Shown here: one piece after another, positions 10,231 to 17,214 of the stretch
How the letters are laid out: each line of letters starts with the position of its first letter
How positions within the stretch are numbered: position 1 is the stretch's first letter
From: Bradyrhizobium sp. AS23.2
GTDB lineage: Bacteria > Pseudomonadota > Alphaproteobacteria > Rhizobiales > Xanthobacteraceae
DNA length: 47,731 nucleotides
Assembly (NCBI RefSeq): GCF_001908185.1
Contig: NZ_LGHM01000085.1
Location: 1-47,731, forward strand
Direction: 5' to 3'
The notes under the pieces: generated by a model
The model's database searches: none
Told to the model about the DNA's origin: nothing
What the model saw: only the letters and a program-made list of their open reading frames with translations
Program-made: the position numbers and the translations under genes

Positions 10231-10280
10231 TGGTGAGCGCGCTGGGCTCGAACCCAGGACCCCGTCATTAAAAGTCATGG
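10231..10280 (-). other. tRNA-Lys-like 3' half, possible attachment-site scar
   Basis: Read on the minus strand, this stretch has an anticodon-loop-like CTTTTAA (UUU anticodon), a variable-region-like GGGGTC, a T-arm-like CTGGGTTCGAGCCCAG, an acceptor-like CGCGCTC, and ends in ACCA. The TTCGAG loop is one base short of a standard seven-base T-loop, the anticodon stem does not pair properly, and no D-arm or 5' acceptor strand is found upstream. It is therefore not a working tRNA. P4-type integrases target tRNA 3' ends, so this may be a leftover attachment site, but that is an inference. Confidence 0.4.
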
Positions 10281-10390
10281 CCTCGGCACCTCTCTGCGCA
10301 TTTCAGCTTCGCCCGATTAACAAAATAGATCCGCCCGGAGGGCGTTTGAAGGAAGGCAGCAGGTCGCATGCCTCGCTCAGGGGCGGAAAA

Positions 10391-10822
10391 CTACGGTTGG
10401 GATAGTGCTGAGACGACCGTTGCAAACACCGTAGCTATTCTTGCGATGCGCAAGAAAAATCGAGTTAAATCAACGCGGTTGACAAGACACCCCTTCCGCC
10501 ATTTCGGAACAAAACTGGGCACGCCCAGGGTATCCGATTTTGCGCCAGAGCTAGAGATCCCCACCAAGGTTCGGAGCAGGTTGCTCTTGGACCCCATGAT
10601 GCGAACTTCCTTGTCCGCGACCTAGACCCGCTGGGCCAGCAGCCGGAGGTGGTCGCGGCGGTAGCCGCCCCCATCGGCCCGCATCCGCTTCCGTGCCGTG
10701 TTGGCGAACTGGCGGAGCATCTGCGGCGTGACGGCCTGACGGGTTACGTCCTCAAGCATGGCCTGCGCCCGTGGGGCATCAGCCTGGGCCTGATCCCGAG
10801 TCGCGCAGGTATTGCAGGACAA
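10391..10822 (-). pseudogene. Large serine recombinase, C-terminal remnant with in-frame stop
   Basis: The minus-strand frame reads QAVTPQMLRQFANTARKRMR, then GGGYRRDHLRLLAQRV. A TAG at 10622-10624 follows, and the same frame continues as VADKEVRIMGSKSNLLRTL and ends near GVPSFVPKWR. These pieces in this order are the typical C-terminal end of large serine recombinases (resolvase plus zinc-ribbon family) of rhizobia, in which the TAG position is normally a sense codon. The resolvase and recombinase domains are missing. This is a dead mobile-element remnant inside the accessory region. Confidence 0.65.
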
Positions 10823-10890
10823 CCTTGGAGGAAGGGCTCGCCGTAGACGGCATTCAAGTTTCGCCTAAGCGCAGGTTGCACGCTCTACGC

Positions 10891-12117
10891 CTAGCCGAGG
10901 CACCTTCGTACCGCGGCGGTCAACTCGATGTGGCGCGTGTCGATCAAGGTGGCCGACCAGAGATTCGTAACGTAGCCGAAGGCGACACGAGCTTCGGGGT
11001 CGGCAGCCCCCAGCGACCCTCCACTGCCCGGATGGCCGAAGGACGCTGGGCCGAGCAAAGGCATGGCGGGTGGTGTGGCACGCCAAAAGCCGAGCGACAT
11101 GTTGAACAAGTTCTTCGCGGCCGGCGCCAACTCCGGTGGGACACTGTGCATGCGCGTGCTTTCGGTGTGAGGCGCCGACATCGCGGCCACCGTCCCGGGC
11201 TGGAAGAGACGGATGCCGTCGACGTCGCTCACCATTGCGGCGTACATGCGAGCGATAGCGCGGGCGTTGGCGAACATGTTCGCGCCCGGAAACTCCGCCG
11301 CCCGCCAGGCCCGCGAAGTCACATTCTCCCCGACGATGACGCCGTTCATTGTCCCGGCCCTCGTGAGGATCGAGTCCGGTCCCCAAAGGGTCTGCACCAA
11401 ACGCCCGGCTACGGCGGGGTCCAATCCCAAGATCACTGCGAAGTCACCCATCAGTTTCTCGGGAGAATCATAAGGATACGGAGCCTGTTCGACCCGGGCG
11501 ACCCGCGGCTCGATCGCTTCGGGCAGACCGATCCAAGCGGATAGCTCGAGAGGACGGGCGATTTCCTCGGCAAAAAATGTGCCCAAGGACTTGCCCGTGA
11601 TGCGTCTGACGACCTCGCCGACGAGAAAGCCGTACGTCATTGCGTGGTAGAGGTGCTCGGTCCCGGGCTTCCAGAGCGGCTCCTGGACTTCCAACGCATG
11701 AACAACCGGATCCCAAGCACACAACTCCTCGAACGTCAGTTGTATGTCGATAACCGGCAAACCGGCCTGATGGGAGAGTAGCCATCGGACGGGGATTTTT
11801 CCTTTGCCCGCCGCCCCGAACTCCGGCCAGTACCGGGCGACGGGCGCGTCGAGATCAAGCTCGCCACGCTCGACAAGGAGGTGCGCACACATTGCGGTCG
11901 CACCTTTCGTGGTCGACGCGACGGCCACGATCGTGTCCCGACCCCACGGGTGATTTTTCTCGCGGTCGGCTAGACCGCCCCATAGATCGACCACCGCGCG
12001 CCCGTCGACGTAGACGCAGCATGCAGCGCCCAGGTCCTTTTCTTCCTTGAAGTTGGCGCGGAAGGTGTCCGCAACCTGCTCCCAGCCGTTCTCGACTACG
12101 CCATTGACGTCACTCAT
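10891..12117 (-). CDS. Serine hydrolase, class C beta-lactamase / EstB esterase family
   Basis: The protein has 408 residues. ATG 12117 was chosen over ATG 12135 because it overlaps the stop of the preceding remnant frame (ATGAGTGA) and fits the family's usual start. The fold is that of penicillin-binding-protein/class C beta-lactamase-like esterases. The SxxK motif is Ser68-Thr-Thr-Lys71 in VASTTKGAT, a tyrosine motif is near 157 (LYHAMTYG), and the third motif is the glycine-rich HPGSGGS near the C-terminus. There is no signal peptide, so it is probably a cytoplasmic esterase, amidase or lactone hydrolase rather than a true beta-lactamase. It is the last gene of a PadR-controlled operon in which a drug-exporter ATPase would normally stand. 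It may have been joined to the operon by deletion; its substrate is unknown. Confidence 0.85.
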   Translation of the reverse strand: MSDVNGVVENGWEQVADTFRANFKEEKDLGAACCVYVDGRAVVDLWGGLADREKNHPWGRDTIVAVASTTKGATAMCAHLLVERGELDLDAPVARYWPEFGAAGKGKIPVRWLLSHQAGLPVIDIQLTFEELCAWDPVVHALEVQEPLWKPGTEHLYHAMTYGFLVGEVVRRITGKSLGTFFAEEIARPLELSAWIGLPEAIEPRVARVEQAPYPYDSPEKLMGDFAVILGLDPAVAGRLVQTLWGPDSILTRAGTMNGVIVGENVTSRAWRAAEFPGANMFANARAIARMYAAMVSDVDGIRLFQPGTVAAMSAPHTESTRMHSVPPELAPAAKNLFNMSLGFWRATPPAMPLLGPASFGHPGSGGSLGAADPEARVAFGYVTNLWSATLIDTRHIELTAAVRRCLG

Positions 12118-12259
12118 TGCCTTGCGCCCTTTCATGATGATGACTTTCGCGGCAGGCGTAGGGCCTGCGGCGACCGCTCATGGCGCCCTGGCGCGTGAGC
12201 TTCTTGTACGATTGCTCCAAGCCCTGCACATGGATCGCCGGGGCTTGCGTAGTCGCCAT
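12110..12259 (-). pseudogene. ABC transporter ATP-binding protein, N-terminal remnant (DrrA type)
   Basis: This is a 49-codon frame. Its first 21 residues (MATTQAPAIHVQGLEQSYKK, then L) match the N-terminus of DrrA-type drug-export ATPases, which would continue into the Walker A region. Here the match stops and unrelated sequence follows, ending in a TGA at 12110-12112 that overlaps the start of the serine hydrolase. Its ATG (12259-12257) overlaps the DUF1048 stop by one base (TGATG). PadR-DUF1048 pairs in other bacteria, mainly Gram-positives, usually precede exactly such an ATPase. A deletion has thus removed the pump and fused its leader to the next gene. Confidence 0.6.
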
Positions 12260-12642
12260 CAGTCCGCACCCCCGTCAGAGATCTCTCCTGCGGCCGCACG
12301 ATCGATGGCTTCGATCAGCCGGTCGCGCTCCTCGTTGATCCACTGGCCATCCGAGTAGTTCGCGACGAACGTCTCCACGAACTCAACTGGGTCGTCTCCG
12401 ACGATGTCGCGGATCGGAGTGCCATTTGCCGCGCTCTCTTCGAAGAGGTCCACGAGGTCGCCGTGCATCCGCACCGCAACGTCGCCCTTGACGATCCCTC
12501 CGGCGTACATCAGATACCGCTCCAACGCCTCAGCCACGGCGCGATAGTTCGCGGGAAGCTGCTTGATCCTCGCCTTGCACTGCCGGTACTGCCTTTTCTG
12601 TTCGAGCGATCCGGTGACCAGCTCAATCCATCCTGCGGCCAT
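12259..12642 (-). CDS. DUF1048 family protein
   Basis: The protein has 127 residues, is soluble and mostly helical. The pattern (WIELVTGSLEQKRQYRQCKA early, then LPANYRAVAEALERYLMY, then DLVDLFEESAANG and VGDDPVEFVETFVANY) is that of the DUF1048 family, small proteins encoded with PadR regulators and ABC drug exporters. The start ATG 12642 lies two bases after the PadR stop and is preceded by AAAGGAG, which sits inside the PadR 3' end, so expression is coupled. The biochemical role of the family is not established. Its usual partner, the ABC ATPase, is reduced to a remnant immediately downstream. Confidence 0.8.
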   Translation of the reverse strand: MAAGWIELVTGSLEQKRQYRQCKARIKQLPANYRAVAEALERYLMYAGGIVKGDVAVRMHGDLVDLFEESAANGTPIRDIVGDDPVEFVETFVANYSDGQWINEERDRLIEAIDRAAAGEISDGGAD

Positions 12643-12644
12643 GT

Positions 12645-12974
12645 CTATCTGTCTCCTTTATGGAGCTGTTCCAGTCGTTCTGTGAGGAAGCTCCAAGTCC
12701 TCCAGAACTCTTCGAGAAATTTCCGTCCCTGAGCATTGAGGGAGTACACCTTACGCGGCGGCCCCTTCTCGGACGGGATCTTCTTCACCTCGACGAGGCC
12801 GCGCTGCTCAATCCTGACAAGCAGGGCGTAGACGGTGCCCTCTGCGATATCGGAGAAGCCCTGATCCCGCAGCCATGCCGTGATCTCGTAGCCGTACGCG
12901 GGCCGCTTGGACAGGATCGCGAGGACGATGCCCTCCAGCGTGCCCTTGAGCATCTCCGTCATCTGCTTGCCCAT
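12645..12974 (-). CDS. PadR-family transcriptional regulator
   Basis: The protein has 109 residues. It has a winged-helix PadR fold: LKGTLEGIVLAILSKRPAYG at the start, the recognition helix region GFSDIAEGTVYALLVRIEQ, then a wing with SEKGPPRKVYSL and a C-terminal dimerisation helix (FLEEFWRTWSFLTERLEQL). PadR proteins are usually autorepressors that respond to small toxic compounds. The start ATG 12974 has GAGGAG six bases upstream. A consensus-like sigma-70 promoter and two direct repeats precede the gene, consistent with autoregulation of the PadR-DUF1048-hydrolase operon. This cassette is more typical of Actinobacteria and Firmicutes, so it is probably a horizontal acquisition. Confidence 0.88.
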   Translation of the reverse strand: MGKQMTEMLKGTLEGIVLAILSKRPAYGYEITAWLRDQGFSDIAEGTVYALLVRIEQRGLVEVKKIPSEKGPPRKVYSLNAQGRKFLEEFWRTWSFLTERLEQLHKGDR

Positions 12975-12989
12975 GGGTATCTCCTCAGA

Positions 12990-13046
12990 TAACTACTATG
13001 CGACACTAACTACTGGTATATAGTGACGCTGAATAGCGACTGTCAA
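12990..13046 (-). promoter_or_regulatory. Promoter and possible operator of the padR operon
   Basis: On the minus strand, TTGACA (13046-13041) is followed after 18 bases by TATATA (13022-13017), close to the sigma-70 consensus. Two copies of AGTAGTTA (13014-13007 and 12997-12990), 17 bases apart, lie just downstream around the expected transcription start. This is where a repressor would block initiation. Assignment of the repeats to PadR is an inference. Confidence 0.6.
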
Positions 13047-13260
13047 GTCTCACTTGGCGGCGAGAGGTGTCGGCTCTTGCCAACAGGAGTTTTGACGGGT
13101 GAGAACCGCTAGGCGATCAGCGACGGTATAATGGGGAGATGGTCAGGCGCTCCGCCGCATCGAGGCATGTCGTGGACGCCTACGACAAAAAAGCTGAGGC
13201 GGCATCAACTCGGCCCTGCCTAGTCTGCTTGCGACGGAACGGCATGCGTTGCGGCAACGC

Positions 13261-13763
13261 CCGGCGCGAAGCCAAAGCCATCGAGTCAAAGGTAGTATTG
13301 TCGACGTTCGAGGAGTGCGCGGAAGCCTACATCCGGGCGAACTGGTCGACCTGGAGCGAGAAGCATCGCCATCAGTGGCCATCCTCCCTCAAGCGCTACG
13401 CCTATCCCACGATCGGCAAGCTAACGATTCCGGAGATCAAGCCGAGCCACATCCACGATCTGCTGAAGCTGGTCTGGGTGGAGAAGCGGGAGACTGCGAA
13501 CCGCGTCCCCGGCCGGATCGAAACGATCATTGCGAAGAACGTCGATATCGACGATCCGGATTTCCGAAATCCGGCTGAGCTTACAAGGCAGCTCCGCGAG
13601 AAGCTACCAAAACGCCCCAAGCGGGTCGTTCGCCATCATCCGGCCATGCCCTATGCCGAGGCGCCGGCATTCATGAAGGTGCTTGCCGGTGCGCCCGGGA
13701 CAGCTGCTGCCATGCTGCGCTTTCTAATCTTTACGGCTTGTCGCACTGGCGAGGCGGTGCACC
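13261..13763 (+). pseudogene. P4-type tyrosine recombinase, second copy, C-terminally truncated
   Basis: The frame from ARREAKAIESKVVLSTFEEC onward is a close homologue of residues of the integrase at 0.1-1.16 kb, and by eye the DNA is roughly 88-90% identical over about 500 bases. It stops matching right after the first catalytic arginine segment (ACRTGEAV, about 13757). The following bases are the 3' end of the convergent UPF0182 gene, so the HGFR box, the histidine and the tyrosine nucleophile are missing. Upstream of 13261 the frame (start near 13139) does not look like integrase, so the N-terminus is damaged too. It marks the right edge of the accessory region and cannot be active on its own. 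Confidence 0.8.
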
Positions 13764-16556
13764 TCAGCGGCTACCCGATCGCCGGCGGGTATCTTCCAAA
13801 ATACCGCGCATCGCATCCATCGCTTTGCCGAAGCCTGCCCAATCACCGGATTTCAACCGCTCCATGGCCTGGTTGTAGTGCGCAAGCGCCTCCTGCGCGC
13901 GTGCTGCCGCGGAGCCTTCGGTCGGTGTTTGCGCGGTCACACCCGACGCTGCCGGGGAGGGGCCGCTGTCCACAAAGAGTGCCGACAGGGCCTCGCCAAG
14001 CGTTTCCTTCATGACGACATGTTCACCATAGGCGGCAATCACGCGCTTGAGCTCCGGCAAATGTCCTTGCTCGGCTCGCAAATACAGTGGCGACACGTAA
14101 AGGATCGAATTCTCGATTGGGATCACGAGCAAGTTTCCCCGGATCACCCGCGACCCCATCTGGTTCCACAGTGATATCTGCTGGGAGATCTCCGTGTTCT
14201 GATGAATTCGCGCCTCGATCTGGAACGGCCCGTAGACCAGCTTCTCCTTTGGAAATTCGTACACGATCAGCTTGCCATAGCCAGGCTCATCGCAGCGCGC
14301 GGCAAGCCAGGCGATCATGTTGTCGCGACGGCTCGGCACCATCGGGATCATGAGAAAGAACTCGGCTTGCGCTTCTCCAGGCAGTCGCATGATGATGTAG
14401 TAGGGAGCCATCACGGTCGTGCCGTCCATTGAAGAGACGCCGTCGCCGGCCGGCTGACGCGGGAATTGCCAGAGGTCCTCGCGGTTATAGAAAACATCGG
14501 CTGCCTCCATGTGGTAGGTCTGGAACAGCCGCGCCTGGATGAGGAACAGGTCTTCGGGATAGCGAATGTGCTTTTGAAGATCTGCCGGCATGGCCGCGAA
14601 CGGCTTGAACAGGCCCGGGAAGATCCGGCGATAGGTCGCGGCGATGGGATCGAATGGGTCCATCAGGTAGAAGTCGACAGTGCCGTTGTAGGCGTCGATC
14701 ACGGCCTTCACCGAATTTCTTATGTAGTTAAGGTTGGGGCCGGGTACGGGCTGCGCGTAGGGAAAATATTCGCTGGTCGTGTAGGCGTCCTGGATCCAGA
14801 ACATGCGGCCCTCGCTGATCACCAGATAGGGATCGCGATCCAGCGTGAGAAATGAGGCGATCGTGTCGACCCGCTTCCGGATGTTGCGACGGATCATGAT
14901 CCGGCTGCCATCGCCGATGTAGTCTGAAAGAAGCAGGTTTACGTCGTTGAAGTGGTGGGCGAAGATCAGGCGCCGCACCATGCTCGACAACGGGACGCCG
15001 CCGGCGCCGTCATAGGACGCATAGACGTTGTCCTTTCCTTTGGGATAATCGAACTCCGGCACGGTTGCCTTGACGATGACGTAGTCCTCGGTCTGCAGCC
15101 CGTAGTAGATGCGCGGCTCGCGAATGTCGGGACCTCCCTGTGCAACCGGAGGAACATCGTGCAGGTAGAGGAGCGGAAGCCCTTCGCTGCTCTTCTGGGT
15201 GACCGGACTCAGCACCGCACCATTGCCGTGGGTGAACAGGATGTGGCGGTTGACCCAGGTCTGCGCGTTGGGCGGCAGAAGCTCGGAATTCAGCTCGCGC
15301 GCCGAGAGCATCACGCTCTGGTAGGTGCCGCCGAGCCAGTAGCGGTCGACATCGAGGTTGCGCAGCTTGTAGTAGGTGCGGATCTCCTGCAATTGCGCGT
15401 AAGTGTCGGCCAATGGTTGCCAATCCCACAGCCTTATGTTCTCGATCGTGGCCTTGTTGGCCTCGAGCGTGCCGAAGGTCAGGGTCTGCTCCGCAGGGAA
15501 CGGCTTCGGTGAGATTCGATTGAGATTGTAGGCCTCCCGGGTCAGCGCGATGTTGCGTTCGATGTAGGGACGCTCCCAGTCCAGCTCGTTTGGCCTGACG
15601 TAGAAGCGCTGAAAAACTGTGGGGATGATGCCCGATAGCAGGAAAGCGGCGCCGAACAGCAGCGCGATGGCGGCGGTGGGGAGGCGGTAGGTGCGGACCC
15701 ACAGGTTCGCCCATGCGGTCAAGGCGGCGACGATCGACAACGCGATCAGGATCCACAGGACCGGCAATTCGACGTGGACGTCGGTATAGCCTGCGCCGAC
15801 CACCACGCCGTTGTCGCCGAATAGCAGGTGGTAACGGTCGAGGCCGTAGGACCACGCCTTCACGCCGAAGAAAAAGCCAAGCAGCGCCGAACCGTGGCAG
15901 ATCGCCGCCGGCGAAATTCGCTGCGCCCGGTCCTCGATGTCGCCATGCACCCAGTAGACAAATCCAGCGAACAGTGCGCTCATGAAGAGCGTCAGCATTG
16001 CCCAGTTCTTGACGGCGACAAACGCGGGCAGGGAGAAGAGGTAGAAGCCGATATCCTTGTCGTACAGGGGATCGCTGCTGCCGTAGGGCACCTGATAGAT
16101 GAATCGGAGCAGCGTGCCCCAGTTGCCGACCTCGCCCCAGGCGACAAACAAGGCGAAGAGGCCGCTGCTGGCGGCGATCACGCCGCGCCACGGCAGTCGC
16201 TCGCGCAGGAATTCAAGCGGATCAGGCTGAGCCGCGGCGGCCGCAAGTGTTGGGACAAAGGCCGCAGGCAATCGGGGCTGCCGCCCGGCAAGACCAAGCG
16301 CAAGCCGCGCGTTCGCCCACAAGATGGCGGCGGTCGCCGCGAAAACAACGAGGAAGACGGTGGCTTTCGCGCCGATTGTGGTCCAGAAAACCTGCTTGTA
16401 GCCGATCGACGAGAACCACATCCAATCGACCAGCAAGTCGCCGACGAGAGCGAGTAGGATCAGGCCGATTGCGACGATGATGGCCGCGATGATGAATCCC
16501 ACCACAGCGCTTCGCCCTGGTGCCTTCCGTTCGGGTCCGGAAATCCCGATCGTCAT
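13764..16556 (-). CDS. UPF0182 family large membrane protein
   Basis: The protein has 930 residues from ATG 16556. The frame stays open to 16730, but the extra 58 residues look non-coding and lack a ribosome-binding site. The N-terminal third has seven or so membrane helices (VVGFIIAAIIVAIGLILLAL first, then segments around the DWMWFSSIGYKQVFWT signature). The large C-terminal part is extracytoplasmic, with the family blocks RPNELDWERPYI, NIRLWDWQPL, YVRNS-like YIRNSVKAVIDAYNG and DLFLIQARLFQTYHM. The length suits the UPF0182 family, whose role is unknown. A perfect TATAAT lies only six bases before the ATG and no Shine-Dalgarno is seen, so the message may be leaderless. The stop codon sits directly against the truncated integrase, marking where resident chromosome resumes. 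Confidence 0.88.
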   Translation of the reverse strand: MTIGISGPERKAPGRSAVVGFIIAAIIVAIGLILLALVGDLLVDWMWFSSIGYKQVFWTTIGAKATVFLVVFAATAAILWANARLALGLAGRQPRLPAAFVPTLAAAAAQPDPLEFLRERLPWRGVIAASSGLFALFVAWGEVGNWGTLLRFIYQVPYGSSDPLYDKDIGFYLFSLPAFVAVKNWAMLTLFMSALFAGFVYWVHGDIEDRAQRISPAAICHGSALLGFFFGVKAWSYGLDRYHLLFGDNGVVVGAGYTDVHVELPVLWILIALSIVAALTAWANLWVRTYRLPTAAIALLFGAAFLLSGIIPTVFQRFYVRPNELDWERPYIERNIALTREAYNLNRISPKPFPAEQTLTFGTLEANKATIENIRLWDWQPLADTYAQLQEIRTYYKLRNLDVDRYWLGGTYQSVMLSARELNSELLPPNAQTWVNRHILFTHGNGAVLSPVTQKSSEGLPLLYLHDVPPVAQGGPDIREPRIYYGLQTEDYVIVKATVPEFDYPKGKDNVYASYDGAGGVPLSSMVRRLIFAHHFNDVNLLLSDYIGDGSRIMIRRNIRKRVDTIASFLTLDRDPYLVISEGRMFWIQDAYTTSEYFPYAQPVPGPNLNYIRNSVKAVIDAYNGTVDFYLMDPFDPIAATYRRIFPGLFKPFAAMPADLQKHIRYPEDLFLIQARLFQTYHMEAADVFYNREDLWQFPRQPAGDGVSSMDGTTVMAPYYIIMRLPGEAQAEFFLMIPMVPSRRDNMIAWLAARCDEPGYGKLIVYEFPKEKLVYGPFQIEARIHQNTEISQQISLWNQMGSRVIRGNLLVIPIENSILYVSPLYLRAEQGHLPELKRVIAAYGEHVVMKETLGEALSALFVDSGPSPAASGVTAQTPTEGSAAARAQEALAHYNQAMERLKSGDWAGFGKAMDAMRGILEDTRRRSGSR

Positions 16557-16814
16557 AGTGACATTATAGCAGAACGACGGACGTGGCGCGCCTGTCGCGG
16601 TGGCGACGCACCCGCTTTTTTCTCCGCCCTCCCACAGTAGGCGGATGCCCGCAACAGGCTGCGCGTCAAACTCGGGAGGATGCGCGAGTTTTTGGAGGGC
16701 TGAGTGTGTCCGCTTTGTCCGCTGGAGCAAACAAATAGCAGATGTCTTGCGAGGTCAGCGAAGGGTTAGCCGAGCGACAACCGCTTTGCTCTCGAAGCTA
16801 AATTTCATGGTTAC

Positions 16815-17075
16815 TCACTCGGGGGGGGGGCCGTCAGCCTCCAAAGCATTGATGCGAATTGCCGCAATGCACCTGCGGTCGCGGCAGTCTTGAACAAAGC
16901 GGGCCAGTAGATCGCGTGCGTCGCCACGTCGTTCCGGCGGCGTGAAGTCTTCCAGGTCGACGATCAGTGCGTCAGTGCCGCTATCCAGCATGCTCTCATG
17001 GGCGGCGCGATCGGCGCCTGGGCCGAAAAGCCATGTGCGACGAAGGTCTGGATCAAGCATAGGAGCGGCATCCAT
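16815..17075 (-). pseudogene. HpcH/HpaI aldolase / citrate lyase beta (CitE-like), N-terminal fragment
   Basis: This is an 86-codon frame starting LDPDLRRTWLFGPGADRAAH, with DALIVDLEDFTPPERRGDAR and IAAIRINALEADG. These are the first two conserved blocks of CitE-like lyases, including the acidic DLED metal-site region and the RIN strand. Full-length members have about 280 residues. Here the frame ends at a run of ten cytosines (G10 on the plus strand, 16821-16830) followed at once by a stop, and no downstream CitE sequence is recognisable in any frame. It is treated as a truncated pseudogene. Another N-terminal start is possible at 17060 (second Met). Confidence 0.7.
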
Positions 17076-17214
17076 TAGATCATTCGCATGCTAGGACTAG
17101 CGACCGATTGCGATCCGTCAAGCGGGGCGCCATGACCTTATGTGCAGCCGCCAGTTGCGCAGACCCCCGGATGTACCGGACACGATCATGGCTTCGGGCG
17201 CGAGCCCCGCAGTG

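Noticed and set aside
9550..10278. 242-codon minus-strand frame
   Set aside because: It begins inside the tRNA-like fragment, has no recognisable domain and overlaps the end of the FecR-like gene.
10231..10310. Functional tRNA-Lys gene
   Set aside because: No D-arm or 5' acceptor strand, anticodon stem does not pair, T-loop is short.
13127..13132. TATAAT before the second integrase frame
   Set aside because: No -35 box at a suitable distance and the frame it precedes is not an integrase N-terminus.
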